A stretch of 56,422 bases of DNA, from positions 1-56,422 of the forward strand of contig JAEUSP010000128.1 of assembly GCA_016788565.1 (NCBI GenBank), written 5' to 3'. Under the pieces are notes generated by a model. It made no database searches and was not told where the DNA came from. It worked only from the letters and a program-made list of their open reading frames with translations. Positions 36,777 through 45,154 of this stretch are shown here, in pieces. Both the position numbers and the translations under genes were made by a program. The DNA comes from Chlorobiota bacterium. Lineage in GTDB: Bacteria > Bacteroidota > Ignavibacteria > OLB7. Each line of letters begins with the position of its first letter. The stretch's first letter is position 1.

Positions 36777-37979
36777 CTACGGCCCATTTTCCCCTTGCTC
36801 TTCCCCCATCACCCTTACCCAAAAGTTTTTGCTGCTGGGGGCTGTGGTGTCCGGTTTACGACCAGCAACGGCGTAGCCGCCAGTGCGTGTTTGGCGGACG
36901 GTGAATTGTCCTTGATTTTTAAAATCTGGAAACCACTTTTGCCACCGCACCTTTGCATCCGGCCCAAACTTCATCATCCAATAACTCCGCTTAGGGCCGT
37001 AGCCGCCAACCACACAGCCACCATCGTTGGTGACATCAATGGAGGTTGCTCCCTCAACTTCGGGGCTGCCCAAGATTTGGCTCCATTCTATCCAACCCAA
37101 GCCGTTTACTTTGGCTACCCAAACATCACGCTGCCCAGCAAAGCCCGGGGCTTGGGGAGCTTCGGTGTAGCCGGCAATCATGTAGCCGCCATCGTGCGTT
37201 GGCTGGATTTCGTTGAAGTGGCTTGCCCAAGCCAGCCGGTAGTAATCGCGCTCCCACAGCATCTCCCCAGCGCTATCTAACCGCAGAAGGCGGGCGTTAT
37301 CGGTGATAACCAGATATCCACCATCGGGTGTTTGGCAAACCCCCTCTGCAGATTCCCAGCCAATACCACCGTACAATTTCTCCCACTCAGTTTCCCCTTC
37401 CGCATTCAATTTGATAATCCAGTAATCTGCCGAGCGGTGTTGCGTGCGGTCGGGGATTAGGCTATCGGCCGAATTTGAGCATCCCACAGCAATTACTCCA
37501 CCATCGTGTGTTGGCTTTATGTCATACAGAAGATCGTTCCCCAAACCACCGAAAGCTCTAGTCCAAAGTGTTGTGCCGTCGGCACGGAGCCGAGCAATCA
37601 TGGAATTGTGGCCTTTGTAGGTTCCGCTGCTATCATGCAAGATCACATCCCCCGTCACCACAAAGCCGCCATCGGGCATTTGGGCAACGGATTCCGCACG
37701 GGCATTCCCCCATTCACGAAATCGCCGTTTCCATTCCACCTTGCCACCGCTTGATAGTTTGGTAATAAGCCAGTGAAACTGCCCTGCAATAGTGCCATGT
37801 TTGGGGAGCGTATCCAGCTCATCGGTTGTTGCCCGACCAGCAATAATGAATCCGTCGTCGGTGGTTTGTTCCAAGCTCCAAGCCCAATCTCCGGCAAGGG
37901 AGACCTCCCATGTGGTGGTGGATTGCGAACGAAGTGCGATTGGGAAAAGAATCAACAGAACGATGATAGATATTTTCAT
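36777..37979 (-). CDS. Secreted beta-propeller-like repeat protein (downstream paralogue)
   Basis: 400 residues. Signal peptide MKISIIVLLILFPIALRS. Repeats of the form T-x-DGG-[F/Y/V]-x2-G (TTDDGFIIAGRAT, MPDGGFVVTGDV, THDGGVIAVGCSN, TPDGGYLVITDNA, THDGGYMIAGYTE, TNDGGCVVGGYGP, TRTGGYAVAGRKP), about seven blades. W-x-x-K-L/V strands (WLITKLSSGGK, WIIKLNAEGETEW) separate them. It ends without a T9SS domain. Its ATG overlaps the stop of the upstream paralogue by 4 bp (ATGA), so translation is probably coupled. The repeats resemble bacterial surface propellers with no known enzymatic role. Confidence 0.8.
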   Translation of the reverse strand: MKISIIVLLILFPIALRSQSTTTWEVSLAGDWAWSLEQTTDDGFIIAGRATTDELDTLPKHGTIAGQFHWLITKLSSGGKVEWKRRFREWGNARAESVAQMPDGGFVVTGDVILHDSSGTYKGHNSMIARLRADGTTLWTRAFGGLGNDLLYDIKPTHDGGVIAVGCSNSADSLIPDRTQHRSADYWIIKLNAEGETEWEKLYGGIGWESAEGVCQTPDGGYLVITDNARLLRLDSAGEMLWERDYYRLAWASHFNEIQPTHDGGYMIAGYTEAPQAPGFAGQRDVWVAKVNGLGWIEWSQILGSPEVEGATSIDVTNDGGCVVGGYGPKRSYWMMKFGPDAKVRWQKWFPDFKNQGQFTVRQTRTGGYAVAGRKPDTTAPSSKNFWVRVMGEEQGENGP

Positions 37980-39154
37980 GGCCGTAGCTCCGTGCTAAGT
38001 TTTGCAACCCAGAAGTAGCGGTGATCTTCCTGGGTTCTGCCTTTTGCCCCAGCAAGCACAACACAACCATCGCGGGTGTTGCGGACAGAGATACGCCCTT
38101 GCCCAAATTTTTGGAACTGTTTCTTCCACTGCATGGCTCCGGTAGCGGTGATTTTCATAACCCACAAACTGAAGTCAGGGCCATACCCGGTTGCCACAAA
38201 ACTGCCATCGTGGGTTGGGTCAATGGAGGTTGCGGCTTCGACGTTGGATCCCCCCATCACCAATTCCCATTGAATCCACCCCATGTCGGTGAGTTTCACA
38301 ATCCACAGATCGCGCCATCCACCAAAGCCGGGGGCTTTCTCCGATTCGGTATAGCCAGCAACCACGTAACCGCCGTCGTCTGTCAGCTGAATTTCGTTGA
38401 ACGTGTCGTCCCAGTGGCGGTGGTGGTCGCGCTGCCACAAGATGCTTCCGTCTGGCGATAGCCGCACGACTTGCGCCCCTTCGCCCACAACAATGTATCC
38501 GCCGTCGCGTGTTTGCCGCACGCTGTTGCCGCTTTCGTGGTTGCTTCCGCCAACAGTTGTTTGCCACTGAATATCACCATCGGCAGCCAATTTGATAACC
38601 CAGTAATCAGTAGCACGCCGCTCTTGGGGGTTGGGGATTAGGCTGTCTGCAGAGTTAGATGTCCCGGCAGCAATACATCCACCGTCGGTGGTAGCTTCAA
38701 TTGAGTATAGAACCTCATTCCCAACCCCGCCGATTGTTTTCGACCAGACGGTTGCGCCGTTGGCATCCAACTTTACGATCATCGCATCCGCGTTGCGGTA
38801 GCGGCGGGTGATACTATCCACGCAGGAGTTATAGCCAGCAATCAAATATCCACCATCGGAGGTCAGCACCACCGAGTACGGAGAAGCATTCATCGGCCCG
38901 CCAAACCGTTGCTTCCATTCCGTTTCACCTTCTGGGGATAATTTCACCACTAACCAGTGGGTGGTTCCAAGCCCTGGTGGTCGGATTTCGTCGCCATGGA
39001 ACGAGCCATCGCCCACGGCAATACATCCACCATCAGTGGTTTGCTCCACTGCGTGTGCCCACTCACCCACTATCACACGCTCCCAAAGAAGCCGTTGTGA
39101 GTACAGTGGAGTTTGCAGCAAGAATATTATCAGGAGTGTGGTAATCGGTTTCAT
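37976..39154 (-). CDS. Secreted beta-propeller-like repeat protein (upstream paralogue)
   Basis: 392 residues from ATG 39154 (signal peptide MKPITTLLIIFLLQTPLYSQ). It has seven T-x-DGG-type blades (TTDGGCIAVGDGS, TSDGGYLIAGYNS, TTDGGCIAAGTSN, TRDGGYIVVGEGA, TDDGGYVVAGYTE, THDGSFVATGYGP, TRDGCVVLAGAKG) aligned one-to-one with the downstream gene. Shared strings include GVGNEVLYSIEATTDGG versus GLGNDLLYDIKPTHDGG, SNSADSLIP, and EIQ(L/P)T(D/H)DGGY. No T9SS tail. The last blade has lost the second glycine. It starts at a divergent 154-bp gap shared with the membrane protein at 39309. Confidence 0.8.
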   Translation of the reverse strand: MKPITTLLIIFLLQTPLYSQRLLWERVIVGEWAHAVEQTTDGGCIAVGDGSFHGDEIRPPGLGTTHWLVVKLSPEGETEWKQRFGGPMNASPYSVVLTSDGGYLIAGYNSCVDSITRRYRNADAMIVKLDANGATVWSKTIGGVGNEVLYSIEATTDGGCIAAGTSNSADSLIPNPQERRATDYWVIKLAADGDIQWQTTVGGSNHESGNSVRQTRDGGYIVVGEGAQVVRLSPDGSILWQRDHHRHWDDTFNEIQLTDDGGYVVAGYTESEKAPGFGGWRDLWIVKLTDMGWIQWELVMGGSNVEAATSIDPTHDGSFVATGYGPDFSLWVMKITATGAMQWKKQFQKFGQGRISVRNTRDGCVVLAGAKGRTQEDHRYFWVAKLSTELRP

Positions 39155-39308
39155 AGTTGTGGGAAAGATACACGGCAGGCGCACCGATGGATACTTCTAC
39201 CACGCCATGCCACCCCGCACGCGCTCCCGAATGCTGACCGATGCGGCAGCAGTGCGTATGTTGCTGGCCAATTTCAAAAGCCTCATCCAACCAGCACCAA
39301 AACTTTTT

Positions 39309-39743
39309 ATGCAAACTTCCTTGCCCTCCTTGCTGATCCCTGGCCGCCGTTTCCACCGCGCTGTTTTTTTTGCGGCGGGGCTGTACAACATTGGTTGGGG
39401 AGTGTGGTCGGGAATTGACCCAGGATGGTTTTTCCGAATAAGTGGAATTGCTGAGTTAAATCATCCGGCAATTTTTGCTTGCTTGGGGATGGTGATTGGC
39501 CTGTATGGAGTGCTCTACTTGGAAGTAGCGCGCTGCCCGGAACGGGGCTGGCTGATTGCTGCGGTGGGATTGCTTGGTAAAATTCTTGGCCCCATTGGCC
39601 TTGCTGTGCTGATTGCCAGCGGCACGTGGCCGGCTTCGGCCATCATCCTTTGCCTAACCAACGATCTACTCTGGTGGATTCCGTTTGGACTCTATCTCCG
39701 TGATGCCTTCCCAGCGTTTCGGGATGACCTTCGCACCAGCTAA
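39309..39743 (+). CDS. Small integral membrane protein, function unknown
   Basis: 144 residues from ATG 39309. About four hydrophobic helices: FHRAVFFAAGLYNIGWGVWS, FACLGMVIGLYGVLYLEVAR, GWLIAAVGLLGKILGPIGLA and ASAIILCLTNDLLWWIPFGL. Short charged loops separate them, and the tail DAFPAFRDDLRTS is hydrophilic. No catalytic motif was recognised. An in-frame extension reaches 38961 but runs antisense through the propeller gene, so the internal ATG was chosen. Confidence 0.7.
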   Translation: MQTSLPSLLIPGRRFHRAVFFAAGLYNIGWGVWSGIDPGWFFRISGIAELNHPAIFACLGMVIGLYGVLYLEVARCPERGWLIAAVGLLGKILGPIGLAVLIASGTWPASAIILCLTNDLLWWIPFGLYLRDAFPAFRDDLRTS

Positions 39744-39796
39744 CTTTGCCCCGCAGATTTTTCCACAAGCAACACTTCAACAGGAAGCAAACACAC

Positions 39797-40096
39797 ATGA
39801 GCGAACGCCTTTTTATCGTTGATAACAAACGGGTTTGGTGCGTGGATCAACAAACCGGAGAGATTGTCTGGATGGAGTCCATCGGCGGGATGATGAAGGG
39901 AGGAGCAATTGATGCGGTGATGCTGGAAGGGAATCGCTTGTTCGTCTGCGCCGAACGCCGCATGCACTGCCTTGATGCCGACACCGGAATTGAACATTGG
40001 GCGATTGATTTGGAGGGGGTAGCTGATAACAAAGTTCTTCTAACTCGCAGTCATCCCATTGTGAACCGAACGATCAACGCAGCGGGGACTGCGTAG
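39797..40096 (+). CDS. Short PQQ-like beta-propeller protein (probably a remnant or single-blade unit)
   Basis: 99 residues from ATG 39797. Two PQQ/quinoprotein-like repeats: RLFIVDNKRVWCVDQQTGEI with VWMESIG, and NRLFVCAERRMHCLDADTGI with EHWAIDLEG. Functional propellers need six to eight blades, so this is either a truncated gene or a self-associating unit. The last dozen residues (NRTINAAGTA) do not look like propeller, consistent with an old frameshift near 40050. No signal peptide. A bidirectional terminator follows at 40184. Confidence 0.55.
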   Translation: MSERLFIVDNKRVWCVDQQTGEIVWMESIGGMMKGGAIDAVMLEGNRLFVCAERRMHCLDADTGIEHWAIDLEGVADNKVLLTRSHPIVNRTINAAGTA

Positions 40097-40183
40097 GTAG
40101 CTTGCCAAAGCGCAAGGCATTGCAGTAGCGGTGATGGAGCCGCCGGGCAAATTCGCGGGCAGAGTTTGGAAGCAGCAAAAACA

Positions 40184-40221
40184 AGCAAGCCCCTTCAACA
40201 TTGCTGTTGAAGGGGCTTGCT
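40184..40221. terminator. Bidirectional terminator between converging genes
   Basis: AGCAAGCCCCTTCAACA-TTGC-TGTTGAAGGGGCTTGCT is a perfect 17-bp stem with a tetraloop. GTTTTG follows on the plus side and TGTTTTTGC on the minus side, so it can stop both the short PQQ gene and the giant gene ending at 40250. Confidence 0.9.
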
Positions 40222-40249
40222 GTTTTGTCATCGCTGACGTGTGCGGGGA

Positions 40250-43200
40250 TTACCGCGTCACTGTCAGTTTCTTGCTCAGCGTGAAGCCATTGCCGACAAG
40301 CTTATAGACGTAGGTTCCGCTTGGGACCGTTACTCCATTCTCGTCGGTGCCTTCCCATGTGATGCTGTTGGCACCAGCCGTTGCATCAACATCGAACGTG
40401 CGGACGACGCTGCCGAACACGTCCACAATCTCAACTTTCACCTTGCTGCTTTCAACAACGTTGAAGGCGATTTGGGTCAGGTTGCCCATTGGGTTCGGGA
40501 CGTTCTGGCCAAGGCTGTTGGTCAGGCCTGTGGAAGCCGACTCGATGCGGGCTTCGCGGACACCGCTGTAGCTGACCGTTCCATCAAGGTCGGTCTGGCG
40601 CAGGCGGTATTGGTAGGTTGGGCCAACGTTCACTTTGGCATCGGTGTAATCGTACTGCTTGGCTTGGTTGCTGGTTCCATTGCCTTTCACAAAGCCAAGT
40701 TCATTCCAGCTTTCCAGACCTTTTTCGCGGCGTTCCACAAAGAAGCCGTGGTTGTTCAACTCGGTTGCCGTGCTCCAATCAAGGCGAACAGCGTTTGCCA
40801 GCGGTGTGGCCTCGAACGATGCAAGCTCAACTGGGGTAACAAGGCAAACGGTTGTGGCTTTTGGCCCGAAGAATGGCTGGATCATTGGGATCCACGACGC
40901 ACGTTGGTGCGTTGGGAATCCAGCAACGGTGCCCTGCCAGTTCAAGTGTGGATAGCCTGGGTTGCCGGTTGATGTGATCATCGGCACCCACGATCCCGAT
41001 CCCGTTGTTGCTTCGAACCAGAAACGGTTTGCACGCATTTCTGGGTGAGCCGGGATGCTGAAGTTACCCTGGCCTGGGCTAAGGTCTTCGCGGATTGTTG
41101 TCACCTGGCCCATGCGGCTTGCGTCGGCACCAATCTCAAGACCAGTTTGGCCAAGCTGAGCAATGGTTGCGTAGTACAAGCCTGGCTCCACCACCAACGG
41201 TGTATCCAAAACGTAGGTCACGAATTGGCCGAAGTTGAATGGATCGGTGGATGGGCGCGATGGGATGCCTTCGCCACGCAGCGCAAACCGTACCGAACGA
41301 GCGATAATCTGGTTTGGAGGCGTGTTGACGTTGGCACCTGGGCCTTGTTGATAGATGGAGTACTTGATGTAATCCGGCGACTGGTTGGCTTCGCCGAAGT
41401 ACGCACGCCAACCGCGAATGGTATCGCGCGAAAGGATGCGGAACTGCATGGCGAAGGTACCAGCACTGCTACCACCGACTGGGCCGTATGGTGCTGCACC
41501 CGTTGCGTCTGGATATGGCGCAACAAGGTTCAAACCTTTGCCGGTCAGACCAGCGAAGTTCGGAACATCGTTCGAGCCATCGTCATACGCGAACACCGAG
41601 CCGATGGTAAGATCGAAATCCGTGTAGGTGTAGTCGTTGGCGTTGTAGGAGTCATAGCCCGTCGGGAAGATCTGGGCGTTGATCCGATAGCGCGTGGTCT
41701 TGGTTTCGTTCGGGTATGCTGGGCTGCTTGGATTCGGCACGAAATCGCTACCGCACTCCTGAGCGTTCCATGATGGGAACGGCTGGCGGAAGTCACGACC
41801 GGCCTGCACCGATACCACCGTCAAATAACGGTAGTAGTTGTACAATCCTGGTGTTGGTGGGGCAGCGGCGTTCACCACCCACATTGCCACACCAAATGCC
41901 GTTGCTGCTGTGGAGCCGTTGTTCGACACTTTTGTCCAGAGCGGAATGGCGCGTGCTTGCGAACCAGGCGCGATGGTGTATGGCCAATCATAACCAACAG
42001 CAGTTACTTCAACTTCTGGTTTTTGTGGTTCCACCAGCATGATGTTATCCACAAAGAACGGATCGTTGTCGTCACCGGGAGGTCCGGCTGGGTTCTGGTC
42101 GTTCTTGGCCAAAACGCGCAAACGGAAACGGAAGGTTTTGTTGGCGTTCAGTGGCTTGGTCCAGCGTGTTGGAATTGGAATGTATGCACGGTAGAACTCG
42201 AAGTCCTTACCAGCATCAAACTCATCCACAACAATTTTACCCGTGGTATCAAGTGCTGAACCACCACCGCCACCGAACACACCCCAACGTGGTGAGCTTG
42301 CACCCCAGCCTTGGTCGCCGCTAAGTGCTTTGTTCAGTGTGGCATCTTTGTCGTTAAAGCTACCTTCACGCCAGTTTTTTGGGTTGGTCACGTTATCAAT
42401 GCCGTTCGGGCTTGGCTCGGCGAACTCGACCACCAATTGATCTGGGCGTTGGATGAACGCTGATTTCAAGGTGTTGTACACCGATTGCTCAGGGCCAATC
42501 CGCAGGTTATCGCTCCAGCCACGCTGATAGGTCTGGCGACCAGCACGTTGGTAGGAGAAGATGATGACCGGACGGGAAAGAACCGTGCTCAGATTGATCG
42601 GGAAGGAGATCAGCGTATCGCCAACGTACGCGCCTGGGTATGGAGCCAACGACACGTCGTTGCGGTCTAACAATACCACTGGCGAGTTCACACCGCGTGT
42701 TCCGGCTGGACCGCGTGGTGGTGGTGGGTTGTAGCAGTTTGCCTCGCCGTCAACCACTTGTGCACCGATCGAGACCCAACGCTTCACTGGTGGGATCAGA
42801 CCATCTTCTGGTGAGTCGTCGTAATCGCTAAAGGTGGAGATGTACGGCACTTCCTGGCGGCTGATGCCGAACATGCGGATACCGGTGGTATCGTCGAATG
42901 GCCAGCGGTCGCCGTAGATCAACCCTTGTGGGCTGCGATCGGTTGCAATCACTTCTGCTTTGAAGCGGCCAAGCTGCTTCAATAACTGAGCATTCGTCAC
43001 ATACGGATCGAAGACGATCGTATCAATGTTCGGAATACTCTTGTTGGTATTCAGGATACCAGGGATATTCTCGATTGGATAAAGCGACTTGGTAGCACGC
43101 GTTTTCTGATAGACAGGCTGTGCTGTCACGTTCACAAGGTCACGAATGCGGAAGATCACGTTGAAGGCGATAGGCTGGGCGGTGTAGTTTACACCGGTAA

Positions 43201-44587
43201 TCCCTTGCTTATTGCTGGAGACGTTCTCCACAACACCAACCGGACGAACCACACCAAGAATGGCGTTACCGAGCAACAACTCGAAGTTGCCAGCTTCTTG
43301 CCCCTTTGGCAATGGCTCAAAAATGCTCGGATTGTTCCTGTTCGGAATTTGGAAGGTGACGCTTAGCACGCGCACCACGTTCTTCCATTGCTTAAACTGG
43401 ATAGCAAGGTTGGCGTGTGGTGTGGCACCTTTGTCGCCGTTCACATACACCGCACCAGTGTTTGGTGTGTAGTTGGCTAAGTAGTTCGTGTACTCCCAGT
43501 CGTGGCTTTGAACGCCGATGGTGGCGTTCACAGCAAACACCGAAGCCGATGGGAAGGTAAAAATACCTTGTGTTGGGTCAGCCAGCGAACCGCGGAAGTT
43601 CACATAGTTGTACTGCACCGTGCTGTCGCTGCGGTCAATCACTACTTGGAAGCTGGCACCAACCTGCCGACGTGCTGGCGAGGTTTGTGTGCCGATAATT
43701 GGCAGAACGCGGGCACGGTTCATCATCGTCATGTTTACATAGTACACGATGAGCTTGTTCCCTGTCTGGTCGCGCCGCCAATAGACACGCCCGTAGTCGT
43801 CCGGCAAACCGGTCGAGGGGTTGATCTGCAGCAGTTCGTTGTCGTCCCACAGCGGAGCCAACACTGAACGGAGGGAGGTTACCGGGAACGGTGCGTTGCC
43901 ACGGCTGCGGATACCACCTTGTGGGTTCGTTGTGTTGCCGCGAGCAACGAACTGGAATCCGTAATCATCCGCCGTCGGATCGGTCAAAGCGTTTCCGCTT
44001 TTTCCACGGATGTCATCGCTCCAGGGATCGTAATCAATACGGTTGCCGTTCACGTCGTACTGGTAACGGCGGTTGGCCAAGCCAATCAAGCCGTTGGTGG
44101 AAACGTAAAAGCTATCGTACTTACGCCCGTAATAGTAGAACGGGAACCCGATGGCAATCGGACCGGCAAACGCGTCGTCGGTCGAGTCGGTTGCTAAATC
44201 TGGGTTACGGAAGTACTCATAACCATTGCTTCCCGGCTGCTCCCAGAAGCTAATCGGCTGTTGGTTCGGACCCGAAAGAATGCGGCGCCAGCTTTTGGCT
44301 TCCACACCGGTGGTGTCAACGAACGTGTAGCTTGGTGCCCATGGCGCGCCCGATTGTGGCGCGTCGTTGTCGGTCACGTAGTACCCAGTAGCCAGCGGCG
44401 ATTTGCCCACCGGACCCCCTGGATATGATTCTGGATTGCCAGCCGGGTCGGTTGGGTTGCTGTCGTAGGTGCGGCGTAGTGGATCGGGAGAATCATTTTT
44501 CTCCCCCCCATCACCACCCCCTGCAACAACCATCGAGGTCGGCAGAGCAAACATCACAGCGCAGAGAAGCAGTAACAGCTTTCTCAT
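40250..44587 (-). CDS. Giant T9SS-exported surface protein
   Basis: 1445 residues. ATG 44587 has AGGAG 8 nt upstream and opens a signal peptide, MRKLLLLLCAVMFALPTSMV. Residues about 90-300 contain a nidogen-like entry domain (FPFYYYGRKYDSFYVSTNGL), related to those at 3.7 and 48.2 kb. The middle shows no recognised enzyme motif, only long beta-rich stretches. Near the end an FN3-like domain (LDWSTATELNNHGFFVERR) precedes a full T9SS type A sorting domain (NVPNPMGNLTQIAFNVVESS to LSKKLTVTR). Codon choice leans to CGT/GGT/GTT compared with neighbours, and the Shine-Dalgarno is good, hinting at high expression; both are by-eye impressions. A surface-layer-like or adhesin role is possible. Confidence 0.85.
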   Translation of the reverse strand: MRKLLLLLCAVMFALPTSMVVAGGGDGGEKNDSPDPLRRTYDSNPTDPAGNPESYPGGPVGKSPLATGYYVTDNDAPQSGAPWAPSYTFVDTTGVEAKSWRRILSGPNQQPISFWEQPGSNGYEYFRNPDLATDSTDDAFAGPIAIGFPFYYYGRKYDSFYVSTNGLIGLANRRYQYDVNGNRIDYDPWSDDIRGKSGNALTDPTADDYGFQFVARGNTTNPQGGIRSRGNAPFPVTSLRSVLAPLWDDNELLQINPSTGLPDDYGRVYWRRDQTGNKLIVYYVNMTMMNRARVLPIIGTQTSPARRQVGASFQVVIDRSDSTVQYNYVNFRGSLADPTQGIFTFPSASVFAVNATIGVQSHDWEYTNYLANYTPNTGAVYVNGDKGATPHANLAIQFKQWKNVVRVLSVTFQIPNRNNPSIFEPLPKGQEAGNFELLLGNAILGVVRPVGVVENVSSNKQGITGVNYTAQPIAFNVIFRIRDLVNVTAQPVYQKTRATKSLYPIENIPGILNTNKSIPNIDTIVFDPYVTNAQLLKQLGRFKAEVIATDRSPQGLIYGDRWPFDDTTGIRMFGISRQEVPYISTFSDYDDSPEDGLIPPVKRWVSIGAQVVDGEANCYNPPPPRGPAGTRGVNSPVVLLDRNDVSLAPYPGAYVGDTLISFPINLSTVLSRPVIIFSYQRAGRQTYQRGWSDNLRIGPEQSVYNTLKSAFIQRPDQLVVEFAEPSPNGIDNVTNPKNWREGSFNDKDATLNKALSGDQGWGASSPRWGVFGGGGGSALDTTGKIVVDEFDAGKDFEFYRAYIPIPTRWTKPLNANKTFRFRLRVLAKNDQNPAGPPGDDNDPFFVDNIMLVEPQKPEVEVTAVGYDWPYTIAPGSQARAIPLWTKVSNNGSTAATAFGVAMWVVNAAAPPTPGLYNYYRYLTVVSVQAGRDFRQPFPSWNAQECGSDFVPNPSSPAYPNETKTTRYRINAQIFPTGYDSYNANDYTYTDFDLTIGSVFAYDDGSNDVPNFAGLTGKGLNLVAPYPDATGAAPYGPVGGSSAGTFAMQFRILSRDTIRGWRAYFGEANQSPDYIKYSIYQQGPGANVNTPPNQIIARSVRFALRGEGIPSRPSTDPFNFGQFVTYVLDTPLVVEPGLYYATIAQLGQTGLEIGADASRMGQVTTIREDLSPGQGNFSIPAHPEMRANRFWFEATTGSGSWVPMITSTGNPGYPHLNWQGTVAGFPTHQRASWIPMIQPFFGPKATTVCLVTPVELASFEATPLANAVRLDWSTATELNNHGFFVERREKGLESWNELGFVKGNGTSNQAKQYDYTDAKVNVGPTYQYRLRQTDLDGTVSYSGVREARIESASTGLTNSLGQNVPNPMGNLTQIAFNVVESSKVKVEIVDVFGSVVRTFDVDATAGANSITWEGTDENGVTVPSGTYVYKLVGNGFTLSKKLTVTR

Positions 44588-45030
44588 CTGATGCACTCCT
44601 GTTAAATGTGAGTTGAGGAACTGGAAGTTGACTGTATGTAGCGTATGCTTGTTGTTTCCCTGGTAGGTTCCCGCCAATGCTTCCTCTGTTTCATGGAACC
44701 GACTTATTGGCTTGGCGGAGACTGAAAATGCACAGCCGATGATTGATGAATCCAAGCTATTGCTAGAAGTTGATCCCCCCTCCTCGTACCCCCTTCACCC
44801 TCTTCACGGTAAGTATTCCCCGCCCTCTATTATGCTAACACAGGAATTGCCCGTTTTGTTAGTAAGTTTTTTTGTTTGGGGGGGCAAAGATAAAAAAAGA
44901 TGGAATAGAGACGACATCAAGATGCCATTAGCAAGAAAGTAACTGTGAACGGATTGCCGCCCCTTGATCGCCCGAACCATACCTAAAACCGTTTTGAATG
45001 GCGGCACGGTGTGGCGGTGATTAGCCTGAT
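44588..45030. other. Gene-free leader region upstream of the giant T9SS gene
   Basis: No supported gene. It must hold the promoter of the minus-strand gene at 44587. Homopolymer-rich DNA around 44865-44905 (T7, G7 and A7 runs) is AT-rich and could be promoter-proximal, but no box can be defended. No repeats of the families described elsewhere were seen here. Confidence 0.4.
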
Positions 45031-45073
45031 AAAAAAGCGGGCCACACCACAACTGTTGTAAGGTGTGACCCGC
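45031..45073 (-). terminator. Terminator of the ASH/T9SS gene at 45155-48562
   Basis: GCGGGCCACACC (45037-45048) pairs with GGTGTGACCCGC (45062-45073), with one U-G wobble when read on the minus strand. Six T follow (complement of 45031-45036). It is 80 bp past the stop codon. Confidence 0.85.
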
Positions 45074-45154
45074 CCAGCTTCACTTCAGGTTGGCAGTTTC
45101 CCCTGCGTTGCTCCGGTCTTCATCTTCTGCCAAGCCATTCTTTCTACTTCTGGA

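Noticed and set aside
39797-40096. Interpretation as a complete PQQ-dependent dehydrogenase
   Set aside because: Only two blades and no catalytic or cofactor residues are present in 99 residues.
44588-45154. Search for a tRNA or small RNA in the largest leader region
   Set aside because: No cloverleaf or conserved T-loop (GGTTCGAAT-like) was found. The only structure is the terminator at its downstream edge.
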